Shown here: positions 1 to 10,819 of the stretch, one piece after another
Layout of the letters: every line of letters starts with the position of its first letter
How positions within the stretch are numbered: position 1 is the stretch's first letter
DNA from: Yersinia alsatica
GTDB lineage: Bacteria; Pseudomonadota; Gammaproteobacteria; Enterobacterales; Enterobacteriaceae
Direction: 5' to 3'
Length of the DNA stretch: 64,000 bases
NCBI RefSeq assembly: GCF_902170305.1
Contig: NZ_CABHWW010000026.1
Coordinates: 248,001 to 312,000 of the forward strand
Translations under genes and position numbers: made by a program
Notes under the pieces: model-generated
What the model was told of the DNA's origin: nothing
Database searches by the model: none
What the model saw: the letters and a program-made list of their open reading frames with translations, nothing else

Positions 1-1185
<1,185 letters not shown>

Positions 1186-1307
1186 ATCTGTAATGCTTTA
1201 GACATATTGCGTGTCATCGGGTAAACATTGAATAGAAGTATTGAGCCACACGGGTCAGATATAGTCAGTGTTTTACCCTTAGGTTTCCCTCACCAAACCC
1301 CACAAAC

Positions 1308-1339
1308 AAGAAAACCAACCTTAACAGGTTGGTTTTCTT
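1308..1339 (-). terminator. Hairpin terminator after tRNA-Pro
   Basis: Perfect 13-bp inverted repeat (1308-1320 with 1327-1339) around a 6-base loop. On the minus strand it lies just beyond the tRNA 3' end and is followed by a T-rich stretch; on the plus strand it is also T-rich, so it may stop transcription from bglA as well. Confidence 0.75.
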
Positions 1340-1348
1340 TAGGTATTT

Positions 1349-1425
1349 TGGTCGGCATGAAAGGATTTGAACCTTCGACCCCCGACACCCCATGACGGTG
1401 CGCTACCAGGCTGCGCTACATGCCG
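1349..1425 (-). tRNA. proL: tRNA-Pro (anticodon GGG)
   Basis: A 77-base cloverleaf on the minus strand starting CGGCATG and ending CATGCCGACCA, with the CCA encoded. The acceptor stem closes perfectly, the D-loop reads GCGCAGCCTGGTAGCGC, the anticodon loop is ATGGGGT (anticodon GGG), and the T-arm contains GGTTCAAATCC. It closely matches the enterobacterial proL gene. No integrase or island lies next to it. Confidence 0.95.
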
Positions 1426-1522
1426 ATGCTGCGGTATTTATACTACATTTTACAGTGACTAATGCAATACCGGATAAAAACAGTTGCCGGTTTTTTAAAC
1501 GTATCGTGCTCAGTTTTTAGAG

Positions 1523-3316
1523 CTAGTTCGCAATAAAACGTTTTATATCCGTCAGCACTTGCAATAGTAATGGGAGCTGAGGCTTTTCATCTTTGATTTC
1601 ATTGCCTTGCTGATCATAGGTCCGATATTCACCGTTATTATCTAACACAATCGTTTGTGTTGGCGTAGTAATAACCAGCATGCCGTTATCGCCGGTTGCC
1701 ACCCAGTTATGATTGCGCTGCGCGGCGAATAAATCTTCCCCTTGCGAATAATCTTCTGATGTCGTTTTGACGTGCAACAACCGTTGCATCAGTGTCGTCA
1801 TGATGTCTTCGTGGTTAGTTAGCTTGTTAACTGCTTGCGCAGGTGTCCCCGGCCAGTGAACAATGAGCGGCACTTGTAGCTGTTGACGATTGAAACTACT
1901 GCCTGCACCCCAATTATCATTGCCGTAGTCATTAAATTCGACACCATGGGCGGCAGTAATCACCACCACTGTTTTATCGAGTTGCCCACGTTGTTTCAGG
2001 GTATCCAGAATGGTCGCAATCTGTTGATCCACATCTTGCGCCCCGGCTTTATAGTGACGAATAAAGTCAGTTGGCAAGGCAACTTGATTACCTTTGATGG
2101 GGTCTTGTGCTTCGACTGCGCCATTAAGATTAATGTATGAGAACCACGGCGCACTGCTGGTCAGAGTTGACAACCACTGTTGCCATTGTGCCGTCGTTTC
2201 ACTGTCTGTTTGCTGTGTTGGCGCAGGTAAGGTGAAATCAGATAATAACGCCTGGCGGTAGAGCGGCGATGCAAAGCCATCAGATGAGAACAGACCAAAT
2301 TGGTAGCCTTGCGCACCTAATGCCGTAATAAATGCAGAAGGTTTCCGGGCAGCGAGAACCCCGTCCAGATAAGTTGGAGATATGCCATAAAACAGGCCAA
2401 ACAGACCCGTATCTTGGCGGTTACCCGAACTATAATGTCGGTCAAACTGAATGTTTGAGTGACCAAACTCAGCTAACGCGGGCATATCTTTTTGCAGGCT
2501 ATCGACGCGGATACCATCAACCACAATCAATAGCAGGTTATAACCGCTGCCTTTATCACTAAAAGTAATCGGGCTGAGTGGATATTCAACCGTTAATGCA
2601 TCCGGATTCCCTTGCTCTACCAAGCGGCGCTGATATTCCTGTTGGTCAAGTAGACCATGTTTTTCAAGGAATTTACGCGCGGTCATTGGGTATGACAGCG
2701 GCAAGTTAGCGCGTTGCATACTGATTGGGCGATAGAAATTGGCATCGGCCCAGATATAAATTAGATGTGAAGCAAAGAATGCGGAAATGAACACCGCAAC
2801 CAATGGCTTAACGAAACGCTGCCGGTTGAGACTGCGTAGTTTTTGCCACGCCCAGGTACCAAAAAGCATCTCGACCAGAAAAATGACCGGCACGGCAATA
2901 AACATCAGTTGCCAATCACGCGCTAGCTCAGTTTGGTCGGGGTTAATCACTAACTCCCATACCACGGAGTTAAGATGTAAGTGGAAGCGGGTGAAAACTT
3001 CAGTATCGACCAAGAGCAGGGTTAAACCCGCAGTGGCAAAGGCCGCAGAAAGGAAGCGCAGCAATCGTTGCGACATCACCACAAAAGTCAGTGGGAATAT
3101 CACCAATAAATAGGCGGCAAAAACGATAAAACTAAAGTGCCCGAGCCAACTGACAAGGGCATAGATACGGCCAATCAGCGATGAAGGCCAATCGGAAACA
3201 AACAAATAGCGGCTACCCAGCACTAGGCTGAACAGGATATTAAACAAGGCGAACCAGTGCCCCCAGCTGATCATCTGGGAGACTTTTTCACGATAGCGCT
3301 GACGATTTGTCACCAT
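1523..3316 (-). CDS. pbgA: PbgA/YejM inner-membrane LPS regulator, sulfatase-like
   Basis: Essential-type inner-membrane protein (YejM, PbgA, LapC) that senses LPS at the periplasmic face and controls LpxC proteolysis through LapB; it has also been described as a cardiolipin handler. The 597-residue protein has about five membrane helices in the first ~190 residues and a C-terminal periplasmic domain of the alkaline phosphatase/sulfatase fold (from about residue 240: LLLIVVDGIRVDSL, SSGNRQDTGLFGLFYG, VVVITAAHGVEF). It lies 27 bp downstream of yejL on the same strand, the usual yejL-yejM order. Length and order match the enterobacterial family. Confidence 0.95.
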   Translation of the reverse strand: MVTNRQRYREKVSQMISWGHWFALFNILFSLVLGSRYLFVSDWPSSLIGRIYALVSWLGHFSFIVFAAYLLVIFPLTFVVMSQRLLRFLSAAFATAGLTLLLVDTEVFTRFHLHLNSVVWELVINPDQTELARDWQLMFIAVPVIFLVEMLFGTWAWQKLRSLNRQRFVKPLVAVFISAFFASHLIYIWADANFYRPISMQRANLPLSYPMTARKFLEKHGLLDQQEYQRRLVEQGNPDALTVEYPLSPITFSDKGSGYNLLLIVVDGIRVDSLQKDMPALAEFGHSNIQFDRHYSSGNRQDTGLFGLFYGISPTYLDGVLAARKPSAFITALGAQGYQFGLFSSDGFASPLYRQALLSDFTLPAPTQQTDSETTAQWQQWLSTLTSSAPWFSYINLNGAVEAQDPIKGNQVALPTDFIRHYKAGAQDVDQQIATILDTLKQRGQLDKTVVVITAAHGVEFNDYGNDNWGAGSSFNRQQLQVPLIVHWPGTPAQAVNKLTNHEDIMTTLMQRLLHVKTTSEDYSQGEDLFAAQRNHNWVATGDNGMLVITTPTQTIVLDNNGEYRTYDQQGNEIKDEKPQLPLLLQVLTDIKRFIAN

Positions 3317-3343
3317 ATTGAGATTGCAGTCTTGGCCGATAAA

Positions 3344-3571
3344 TTAATGAGCTTTATCTTCACGTACTGAAGCTTGCAGGGCTTCAGCGAAAGAACGCGC
3401 CAATACTTTGCGTTGCGCCGGGGCAATGCTGGTATTGATCAGATTTGTTACCATATTTCCCAAAACCATCAAAGAAAGATCGGTTGGGGTACGGTGTTTT
3501 TCCAGTACGCTGACCAGTTCAGACAGCAATTGTTCAACGTGTTCGTCGCTATAACGGGATGATTGTGGCAT
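3344..3571 (-). CDS. yejL: YejL, UPF0352 family protein
   Basis: Small cytoplasmic helical protein of the UPF0352 family, 75 residues, function unknown. The start was placed at [16 protein letters not shown], which is the family N-terminus; an in-frame ATG 11 codons upstream would add residues not found in the family. It sits directly upstream of pbgA and is divergent from yejK, exactly as in E. coli. The sequence shows no membrane segment or signal peptide. A role in envelope control together with pbgA is only a guess from position. Confidence 0.9.
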
Positions 3572-3748
3572 AAAAATTGTGCTCAACACCTGACAAAGTC
3601 CCATATCTTACCGTATAGAGTCGCGCTTTTCCGCTATTTTATAGCATTAAGAATCATTAGCCATTAATTGAGGGCGGCGATAGCTTTTGGGTTGCAGCTC
3701 TCAGGCATCAGTGATTGAATACGCCCCTAGCCAAAAGGAGTATTTATC

Positions 3749-4750
3749 ATGAGTCTGGATATTGACCAGATAGCCTTACATCAGCTTATCAAACGTGATG
3801 AACAAACGCTTGATGTGGTGTTGCGCGATTCGCTGTTACCTGCCAATGCTGTAGTTGAAGAAATGATGGCCGAGCTGCATCGGGTCTACAGTGCCAAAAG
3901 CAAAGCTTACGGGTTGTTTAATGAGCAAAGTGAGCTGGCTGAAGCACTGAAACGAAGCCGTAAGGGTGATGAAGACTTCCTCAGCTTTAGCCGCGCGGCA
4001 ACTGGGCGCTTACGCGATGAGTTAGCCAAGTATCCCTTTGCTGAAGGCGGTGTGGTGCTGTTTTGCCAATATCGTTATCTGGCGGTGGAATATTTGCTGA
4101 TTTCGGTGCTGAGCAGCTGTAATAGCATGCGAGTAAACGAGCAGTTGGATCTGAGCACCACTCACTATCTTGATATAAACCGTGCTGACATTGTGGCTCG
4201 TATTGATTTGACTGAGTGGGAAAATAACCCGGAATCTACCCGTTATCTTTCATTCCTGAAAGGGCGGATCGGGCGCAAAGTATCTGACTTCTTTATGGAT
4301 TTCCTGTCTGCTGCTGAAGGTTTAGATACCAAAGCGCAGAATCGCGGTTTACTACAAGCCGTTGATGATTACTGTGCGGATGCTGAACTGGGTAAAAATG
4401 AGCGTCAAGCCTATCGCCAGCAAGTTTATAGTTATTGTAATGAGCAGTTGCAGGCCGGTGAGGAGATTGCCTTACAAGAGCTTGCGCAAGAGTTGCCGAA
4501 GTTGGGCGAAAAAGATTTCCAACAGTTCTCTGCTGAGCAAGGCTATGGATTAGAAGAGAGCTTCCCGGCGGATCGCGGCACTCTGCGTCAGTTGACCAAG
4601 TTCGCAGGCAGTGGCGGCGGGTTGAGTATCAATTTTGACGCGCTATTACTCGGTGAGCGTATTTTCTGGGATGCAGCGACAGATACATTGACCATTAAAG
4701 GCACGCCGCCGAATCTGCGCGATCAGTTGCAGCGCAATGCCGGTAAGTAG
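3749..4750 (+). CDS. yejK: Nucleoid-associated protein YejK (NdpA)
   Basis: Nucleoid-associated protein of the NdpA/YejK family, 333 residues, the usual length. It starts [31 protein letters not shown] and contains the conserved segment [21 protein letters not shown]. The ATG at 3749 is preceded by AAAAGGAG. Members localise to the nucleoid; YejK has been reported to interact with type II topoisomerases. The gene is divergent from yejL and is followed by a bidirectional terminator shared with rplY. Confidence 0.93.
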   Translation: MSLDIDQIALHQLIKRDEQTLDVVLRDSLLPANAVVEEMMAELHRVYSAKSKAYGLFNEQSELAEALKRSRKGDEDFLSFSRAATGRLRDELAKYPFAEGGVVLFCQYRYLAVEYLLISVLSSCNSMRVNEQLDLSTTHYLDINRADIVARIDLTEWENNPESTRYLSFLKGRIGRKVSDFFMDFLSAAEGLDTKAQNRGLLQAVDDYCADAELGKNERQAYRQQVYSYCNEQLQAGEEIALQELAQELPKLGEKDFQQFSAEQGYGLEESFPADRGTLRQLTKFAGSGGGLSINFDALLLGERIFWDAATDTLTIKGTPPNLRDQLQRNAGK

Positions 4751-4790
4751 AATAGATTGCGTGATGAGAAAATCACCAAATTAGCCAATA

Positions 4791-4816
4791 AAAAACGCCG
4801 CATAAGCGGCGTTTTT
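4791..4816. terminator. Bidirectional terminator between yejK and rplY
   Basis: An 11-bp stem (AAAAACGCCGC with GCGGCGTTTTT) and a 4-base loop with T-runs on both strands, lying between two convergent genes. It can serve as a rho-independent terminator in either direction. Confidence 0.9.
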
Positions 4817-4850
4817 TACTTCGGCGTCCCGAATATCGACAGCGACGCGA

Positions 4851-5135
4851 TTAAACGCGAACGAAGTCGATATGAGTCAGTTTTGGCTTGAAAGCGTGAC
4901 GCTGAACAGCCTGTACTTTAACTTTGGTTTCTTTACCGTCAACAACCAGAGTCAGTACGGAATCATAAAAGCCCGGTTTCAATTCAAGGTTCTTGGTGGT
5001 GTCATGGTCAAGAGCAATAGAAATTGCTGCTTCAGAACCACCGTAAATGATTGCCGGAAATTTATTTGCTGCACGCAGGCGGCGGCTCGCACCCTTACCC
5101 TGGTCGTTACGTACTTCTACATTGATAGTGGTCAT
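4851..5135 (-). CDS. rplY: 50S ribosomal protein L25
   Basis: Ribosomal protein L25, 94 residues, the short form without the CTC extension. It binds 5S rRNA in the large subunit. The sequence [33 protein letters not shown] and the ending [11 protein letters not shown] are diagnostic. It is a single-gene unit between convergent yejK and the upstream ERIC pair. The start ATG is preceded by AAGAGAA on the minus strand. Confidence 0.97.
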   Translation of the reverse strand: MTTINVEVRNDQGKGASRRLRAANKFPAIIYGGSEAAISIALDHDTTKNLELKPGFYDSVLTLVVDGKETKVKVQAVQRHAFKPKLTHIDFVRV

Positions 5136-5275
5136 TTTGTTTTCTCTTAAAGAAAATTTACCCTGCTACAGGCGACCCAGCAACAGGTTCGATACTCGGC
5201 TTTGACTGGGTAAACCCAGAGCAAAGCGGGCGATATTCTAGCGAAGTCTCCGCCAGACAGCAAACAATACCGCAT

Positions 5276-5401
5276 ATTCCCTGCGTATTTGACGCTACAG
5301 CGGTGTTGGCTGCATTCGCTTACCCGAATCACTTACTGATGTAAACTCATCGGGATGCACTCACTTGCCGCCTTGCTGTCACGCCAACTACTTTGGGTAT
5401 A
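5276..5401. repeat. ERIC repeat, copy A
   Basis: A 126-bp imperfect palindrome matching the enterobacterial repetitive intergenic consensus: the central segment contains CGAATCACTTACT next to GATGTAAACTCATCGGGATG, the sequences targeted by classic ERIC primers. The ends are imperfect inverted repeats (TATTCCC / GGGTATA) and the length equals the known ERIC unit. It is the upstream member of a tandem pair. Confidence 0.9.
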
Positions 5402-5517
5402 ATCCTCTCTGTATTTGACGCTACAGCGGTGTTGGCTGCATTCGCTTACCCGAATCACTTACTGATGTAAACTCATCGGGATGCACTCACTTGCCGCCTT
5501 GCTGCAACGTCAACTCA
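5402..5517. repeat. ERIC repeat, copy B (tandem)
   Basis: Second ERIC copy immediately next to copy A, in the same orientation and offset by 126 bp. Bases 5411-5504 are identical to 5285-5378 (94 bp). The right end is shorter than in copy A and runs straight into the stop codon of radD at 5518. Apart from the two ERIC copies and ~120 bp upstream of rplY with no gene, the 5136-5517 interval holds nothing else. Confidence 0.88.
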
Positions 5518-7275
5518 TTAAGCCAGTGAATCTGCTTTTCTAAAACGCCCTTGATAGTCAAATATCTTTTCTCGGATTTGCCACCATTGTCCGCGAGGAC
5601 GGGCGACAACAAAATCCGGGTAACGCAGTAATGCCTGTTGCGCGATGATATCTGCGGCGTTTTGCCATTTGAGGGTAACACCGGGCGCCCGCTGGTGAGG
5701 GCGTAAGAAAATTTGCTCAAATGCCATTCGCTGAGCGGGCGTGGTCAGGCGAAAACGCTCACTGGTATTGGTGCCATCCTCATCGTAATAAGTGATTTTT
5801 AGCCACTCGCCTTTCGCATCATGCCCCGCTTCCAAACTCATTCCGCCGCAACGCAGAACCAGTGCATCCTTCAATTTCAGGGCAGCTTTTAACATATCAT
5901 CGGGATCGACCAGCACTTCCTGGCACTGATGACAGCGGCGGGCGGCAATATCATTCTCAGCACCGCAATGTGGGCAGGACTTAAAGCGAAAGCGATAGTC
6001 ACATTGTGCCCGCGCCCCAGAGTCATCCTCAAACCAGCCCTGACAGCGGCGGCCATAATGTTCAATAATCTCGCCTGACTCAGTGCATTTACCCCAGAAA
6101 ATATTGGCAAAACCGCAGTCAGGGCAGAAGACCTGCACCGGTTGGCTATCACTGTGAGGTTTGCTGGTACCCACTTCTGGCGTGAATAAGTCATGGGGAT
6201 TGCCAGCATAATCCAGAATCAGACAATCTTCTTTACCCGGAGAGAGCCGCAAACCGCGGCCAACGATTTGTTGATATAAACTGACCGACTCAGTCGGGCG
6301 TAGAATCGCAATCAGGTCGACATGTGGGGCATCAAAGCCGGTTGTCAGCACGGCAACATTGACCAAATAACGCAATTGCTGCTGCTTAAAGGCGCTAATG
6401 AGTGCATCGCGCTCTGCGGGAGGCGTTCCGGCACTGACCAGCGCGGCTTCACCTTGGGGTAGTAGCCCGTAAACCTCTTTAGCATGTTCAACGGTGGCGG
6501 CGAAAATCATCACCCCGCGACGATGGGCGGCATACTCAATTATCTGGCTAACAATATGCGGAGTAATTCTTTGTTGTTGTTTAAGTTCGCGGTCTAGATC
6601 CGCTTCACGGAACATACCGTCACTGTTGCTGGTCAGACGGCTGAAATCATATTGTACCACCGGCATATCCAGCCGCTCTGGTGGCACCAGAAAACCGTGC
6701 TTAATCATGTAGCGCAGGGGTAATTCATAAATACAATCGCGGAACAGAGATTTCCCATCACCACGGGTAATACCGTGATAGTGGAATTGATAAATCCAGC
6801 CCTTACCCAGACGATAAGGCGTGGCGGTCAGCCCCAGCAGCCGTAGACGCGGATTAGTGCTACGCAGATGCTGAATAATTTGCTGATATTGACTGTCATC
6901 CTCGTCACTGATGCGATGGCACTCATCGATAATCAGCAACGAAAAGGCGCTATCAAACAAAGTAAGATTGCGCGCCACAGATTGCACACTGCCGAAGACC
7001 ACTTTCCCTGCACTTTGGCGCTGTTGCAGACCGGCGGCGAAGATATCAGCCTCTAAACCATAGGCACAGTATTTGGCATGATTCTGCGCCACCAGTTCTT
7101 TAACATGTGCCAGCACCAGAACGCGCCCACGCGCCAGTTTTGCCAACTCGGCAATGACCAGACTTTTCCCGGCCCCGGTGGGTAAAACAATCAGTGCGGG
7201 TTCAGTGTGACGACGAAAATGGGCCAGCGTCGCATCCACCGCTTCTTGCTGATAGGGGCGTAATGTGAATGCCAT
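5518..7275 (-). CDS. radD: RadD (YejH) SF2 helicase
   Basis: RecQ-like SF2 ATPase that works in double-strand break repair with RecA and SSB. The 585 residues carry Walker A PTGAGKS (about residue 31), a DECH box (LLIIDECHR, about 115), motif III GLTATP, and motif [15 protein letters not shown]. These are followed by a cysteine-rich zinc module (CPDCGF...CPHCGAEND...CHQCQ, residues ~385-455) typical of RadD. It starts [23 protein letters not shown]. The stop codon abuts ERIC copy B, so the mRNA 3' end probably includes that repeat. Confidence 0.95.
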   Translation of the reverse strand: MAFTLRPYQQEAVDATLAHFRRHTEPALIVLPTGAGKSLVIAELAKLARGRVLVLAHVKELVAQNHAKYCAYGLEADIFAAGLQQRQSAGKVVFGSVQSVARNLTLFDSAFSLLIIDECHRISDEDDSQYQQIIQHLRSTNPRLRLLGLTATPYRLGKGWIYQFHYHGITRGDGKSLFRDCIYELPLRYMIKHGFLVPPERLDMPVVQYDFSRLTSNSDGMFREADLDRELKQQQRITPHIVSQIIEYAAHRRGVMIFAATVEHAKEVYGLLPQGEAALVSAGTPPAERDALISAFKQQQLRYLVNVAVLTTGFDAPHVDLIAILRPTESVSLYQQIVGRGLRLSPGKEDCLILDYAGNPHDLFTPEVGTSKPHSDSQPVQVFCPDCGFANIFWGKCTESGEIIEHYGRRCQGWFEDDSGARAQCDYRFRFKSCPHCGAENDIAARRCHQCQEVLVDPDDMLKAALKLKDALVLRCGGMSLEAGHDAKGEWLKITYYDEDGTNTSERFRLTTPAQRMAFEQIFLRPHQRAPGVTLKWQNAADIIAQQALLRYPDFVVARPRGQWWQIREKIFDYQGRFRKADSLA

Positions 7276-7650
7276 TACACTGCGTGACCATAGATTGAAT
7301 ACATGATTTGCAACACTCTTTTACCGGGTATAAACAATATTTCTCTCTACGAGTAGTGAAAAAATTTCTACTCTCTATTGTGCCCATCGGCGGGATTAGG
7401 GCGATTGCTGAATTTTACCACGATGTGGTTGCTAAATAAGGGTTTCACTGCAACTGTTCCTAGGATGATATGGCAACCGCCGCTATACTGGTGAATTAGG
7501 TCGGTTAGGCAGCAAATTATTTTCCCCTATACCACTTTACTGCTTCATTCATTCCACACCGTATAATCCCCCGCATCTTTAAGATGTAGGCGTGATTGCG
7601 GGTATCGTGCCTGTTACTGGCACGACTATACAACAGGCAAAGTAGATTCA

Positions 7651-8358
7651 ATGCGATTGGACAAGTTTTTATCTCAGCAATTAGGTGTCAGCCGGGCGTT
7701 GGTCGCGCGCGAGCTGCGGGCAAAACGAGTAACCATTGATGGCGAAGTGGTCAAAAGTGGCGCTATTAAGCTGACGCCAGAACAAGACGTGAGATTTGAT
7801 GGTAACCCACTGCAACAAACAGTTGGCCCACGTTACTTCATGCTGAACAAACCGCAGGGCTATGTGTGTTCTACCGAAGATCCCGATCATCCGACGGTGC
7901 TGTATTTCCTTGATGAGCCAGTAGCTTACAAACTTCATGCCGCGGGCCGATTAGATATTGATACTACCGGGCTAGTCCTGATGACAGATGATGGCCAGTG
8001 GTCACATCGCATCACCTCTCCGCGTCACCATTGTGAAAAAACCTATCTGGTGACACTGGAGCATCCGCTGGCGGATGATACGGCGCAGCAGTTTGCGGAC
8101 GGCGTACAGTTACATAATGAAAAGTCCCTGACCAAACCAGCGCAGCTTGAGGTTATTGAGCCACAGTTGGTACGTCTGACCCTTAGCGAAGGGCGCTACC
8201 ATCAGGTTAAGCGGATGTTTGCCGCCGTCGGGAATCGGGTGCTTGAACTGCACCGTGAGCGAATTGGCGATATCAAGTTAGACGATGATTTAGCACCTGG
8301 CGAGTATCGTCCACTGACGGCAGAAGAGATTGCGAGTGTCGGCGCTCCCCATCTGTAA
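7651..8358 (+). CDS. rsuA: 16S rRNA pseudouridine(516) synthase RsuA
   Basis: Converts U516 of 16S rRNA to pseudouridine. The 235-residue protein has an N-terminal S4 RNA-binding domain ([31 protein letters not shown]) and an RsuA/RluB-type catalytic domain with the Asp-bearing motif [17 protein letters not shown] around residues 100-116, then [16 protein letters not shown]. It is divergent from radD, as in E. coli, and is followed by bcr on the same strand. Confidence 0.96.
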   Translation: MRLDKFLSQQLGVSRALVARELRAKRVTIDGEVVKSGAIKLTPEQDVRFDGNPLQQTVGPRYFMLNKPQGYVCSTEDPDHPTVLYFLDEPVAYKLHAAGRLDIDTTGLVLMTDDGQWSHRITSPRHHCEKTYLVTLEHPLADDTAQQFADGVQLHNEKSLTKPAQLEVIEPQLVRLTLSEGRYHQVKRMFAAVGNRVLELHRERIGDIKLDDDLAPGEYRPLTAEEIASVGAPHL

Positions 8359-8448
8359 GTGATTTTCTATTGCAACGTGGGCGAACTGTCTCCACGCTGT
8401 TTTGCCGTTGATATAACCCGCAGTAGGTTATGGAAGGAGTTGTTGAAC

Positions 8449-9669
8449 GTGCATGCCAGTAATCAAAATGACGGGAAGACCCGGACATCCCACTTTGGCT
8501 TAATCTTCATCTTGGGCCTGCTGTCGATGCTGATGCCCTTGGCGATTGACATGTATCTGCCCGCCATGCCCACCATTGCGCAAGAGTTTGGCGTAGAGAG
8601 TGGCGCGGTGCAGATGACCCTAAGCGCTTATGTGCTGGGGTTTGCTATCGGGCAGATGTTCTATGGGCCGATGGCCGATAGCATCGGGCGTAAGCCGGTC
8701 ATTTTCTGGGGAACGCTTATCTTCGCACTGGCGGGGATGGCTTGTGCTATGGCGCAGTCAATTGAACAATTGATTAACATGCGCTTTTTGCATGGTTTGT
8801 CCGCCGCCGCCGCCAGTGTGGTGATCAATGCATTGATGCGAGACATGTTCACCAAAGATGACTTCTCCCGCATGATGTCTTTTGTGGTCTTAGTGATGAC
8901 TATTGCCCCACTAATGGCACCGATTATTGGTGGCGCGCTACTGGTGTGGTTTAGCTGGCATGCGATTTTCTGGACCATGGCCGGTGCCGCCTTGGTGGCG
9001 GCGATACTGGTTTCACTGTTTATCAAAGAAACCTTACCGCAAGAGAAGCGACAGCGATTTCACTTGCGTACCACTATCGGCAATTTCGCGACCTTATTCC
9101 GCCACAAGCGGGTATTGAGCTATATGCTGGCCAGCGGCTTCTCTTTTGCCGGGATGTTTTCATTCCTGAGTGCCGGTCCCTTTGTTTATATTGAGTTAAA
9201 CGGCGTTTCTCCGCAGAACTTTGGCTACTATTTTGCACTGAATATTGTCTTTCTGTTCTTGATGACATTGATAAATAGCCGCAATGTTCGCCGTTTTGGC
9301 GCACTGAAAATGTTCCGCTTTGGTATGTTAGTCCAACTGGTGATGGGCATCTGGCTGCTGGTGGTATGTGCCACCGGGCTGGGATTCTGGGCGCTGGTAT
9401 TGGGCGTGGCGGCTTATGTCGGCTGTATCGCGATGATCACCTCAAATGCCATGGCCGTTATTTTGGATGACTTCCCACATATGGCGGGCACGGCTTCTTC
9501 TCTGGCCGGAACTTTACGCTTTGGTATTGGTGCGATAGTGGGAACGCTATTGTCGATGGCACCATCGCGTAGTGCCTGGCCAATGGTGAGCTCAATGGCC
9601 TTCTGTATTATTGTCGCCATGCTGCTGTATCTTTATGCCAGCCGCCCCCATAAGGGCGCGGTAAAATAA
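8449..9669 (+). CDS. bcr: Bcr/CflA family drug exporter Bcr
   Basis: Major facilitator superfamily proton antiporter of the Bcr/CflA family (bicyclomycin, sulfonamide and cysteine export in E. coli). Twelve hydrophobic segments are visible, with the DHA1 motif [12 protein letters not shown] between helices 2 and 3. A GTG start at 8449 was chosen because AAGGAG lies 9 bp upstream at 8434-8439 and the resulting 406 residues fit the family; the frame stays open upstream to the rsuA stop but without a start supported by a ribosome site. A TTG at 8443 is an alternative but is too close to the Shine-Dalgarno. Confidence 0.92.
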   Translation: MHASNQNDGKTRTSHFGLIFILGLLSMLMPLAIDMYLPAMPTIAQEFGVESGAVQMTLSAYVLGFAIGQMFYGPMADSIGRKPVIFWGTLIFALAGMACAMAQSIEQLINMRFLHGLSAAAASVVINALMRDMFTKDDFSRMMSFVVLVMTIAPLMAPIIGGALLVWFSWHAIFWTMAGAALVAAILVSLFIKETLPQEKRQRFHLRTTIGNFATLFRHKRVLSYMLASGFSFAGMFSFLSAGPFVYIELNGVSPQNFGYYFALNIVFLFLMTLINSRNVRRFGALKMFRFGMLVQLVMGIWLLVVCATGLGFWALVLGVAAYVGCIAMITSNAMAVILDDFPHMAGTASSLAGTLRFGIGAIVGTLLSMAPSRSAWPMVSSMAFCIIVAMLLYLYASRPHKGAVK

Positions 9670-9676
9670 TTAATTG

Positions 9677-9722
9677 AGAGATATGAAGAGGAGAGGCTGG
9701 CGAGCGCTCCCTTCATATCTCT
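9677..9722 (+). terminator. Hairpin after bcr
   Basis: A 12-bp perfect outer stem (AGAGATATGAAG with CTTCATATCTCT) with a further GGAG/CTCC inner stem, followed by a T-rich stretch (TATTTATTAATT). Likely terminator of the rsuA-bcr unit. Confidence 0.65.
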
Positions 9723-10373
9723 TATTTATTAATTAACATTTTGCTCATATTTCCTTTCTGCTTTTCCCTTCACTCTGCTAAATATCGCTCTAATAGCCAC
9801 TAAAAAGCACAAAATTATTGCGCTCCATCAATATAGTAAGCATGCATATCATTATTTATTGCATAGTTATGTTTGACACCATATTGTTAACTTTTTGAGC
9901 GATGAAATAAAAAAGTTTCAATTGTATCAACCGGACTTTTATCCGTTATTGGTACTCATAAAAGAGTGATGAATATCATTGAATATAGTTATTTATCAAT
10001 TAATTAAATGGATTTTCTTTGCCTGTATTGATCTTTGTTTGTTCTTGAAATGTAAAATGTTGATTGGCATTAAGTAACAAGTTTGCAAGAAAAATGGTTG
10101 AGATAGCCGCCATAAAGGTATAAATATAACAAAAAATGGGATCTAAATCCCAAACCAACAGTCCCGTGCTTGGCATCGGTGGCTGAATCAAGGTTAGAAA
10201 CAGCATAAAAATGACATTGTAGATTTTTAGTTTCTAAATTGTTATCAATGTTGTGTTTTGGTAGAGGTTGAACCAAGCACAATGACAACTTAGCAGCTAT
10301 AACTTTAGTAAGTGTGAGTCATTGTGGTGCTTTTATGATTTTTTGCATTTTTATATTTGACTAGGAAAAACAC
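9723..10373. other. AT-rich 650-bp gap without a supported gene
   Basis: Long AT-rich spacer between bcr and yejG. The only open frame of note is 68 codons on the minus strand (10000-10206) with one possible membrane helix, but it has no ribosome-binding site and no family I recognise. The region may hold the yejG promoter and possibly a degraded gene; nothing firmer can be said. Confidence 0.5.
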
Positions 10374-10721
10374 GTGAATAATATCCAACTTTCGGTAGTA
10401 CATCGTCTGCCGCAAAGTTACCGTTGGTTATCTGGATTTATCGGCGTGAAAGTTGAGCCGATACCACTGACGGCGATAGACGAGACCAATAATGACCTCA
10501 TGGGGCTGAAATTACTTAGCCACGATGGTAAACACGCGCAAATTATCATGCAGCGGTTGCATCTCTCGTTACAAGAGATACAAGTGGATTCCGCGATTGT
10601 CGAATGGGAAGGTGAGCCTTGCTTATTTGTTCACAATCAAGATGAGAGTGCCACTATCTGCCGCCTGAAAGATGTGGGTGTGGCCATTGCCGAAACCATG
10701 ACGGCACTTTATCCCTTCTGA
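10374..10721 (+). CDS. yejG: YejG family protein
   Basis: Conserved enterobacterial protein of unknown function, 115 residues against 114 in E. coli. The pattern LSVVHRLPQSYRWLSGFIGVKVEPIP near the start and EGEPCLFVHNQDESATICRLKDVGVAIAE near the end is characteristic. The start is GTG at 10374, preceded by AGGAAAAACAC. It sits convergent with yejF, as in E. coli. No membrane segment or catalytic motif is visible. Confidence 0.9.
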   Translation: MNNIQLSVVHRLPQSYRWLSGFIGVKVEPIPLTAIDETNNDLMGLKLLSHDGKHAQIIMQRLHLSLQEIQVDSAIVEWEGEPCLFVHNQDESATICRLKDVGVAIAETMTALYPF

Positions 10722-10819
10722 TACGCTATCGAGCACTCGTTAGCGGCATTTCGTCAGCGCTGTTTGTCACGCAAATATGCTGGCGCTTTTTTGTGTCTTA
10801 ATTCCTGATTTACACCAAA

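Noticed and set aside
1349-1425. tRNA-Pro as an integration site for a genomic island
   Set aside because: No integrase, no repeated tRNA 3' end and backbone genes on both sides.
5285-5504. Two 94-bp direct repeats that might suggest a CRISPR or an attachment duplication
   Set aside because: Sequence and period fit ERIC elements; only two units, no spacers and no cas genes.
8661-9026. 121-codon minus-strand frame inside bcr
   Set aside because: Low-complexity Ala/Lys/Ile shadow of membrane helices of the bcr gene.
10000-10206. 68-codon minus-strand frame with a hydrophobic stretch
   Set aside because: No ribosome-binding site, no recognised family, AT-rich surroundings; kept only as a note in the spacer entry.
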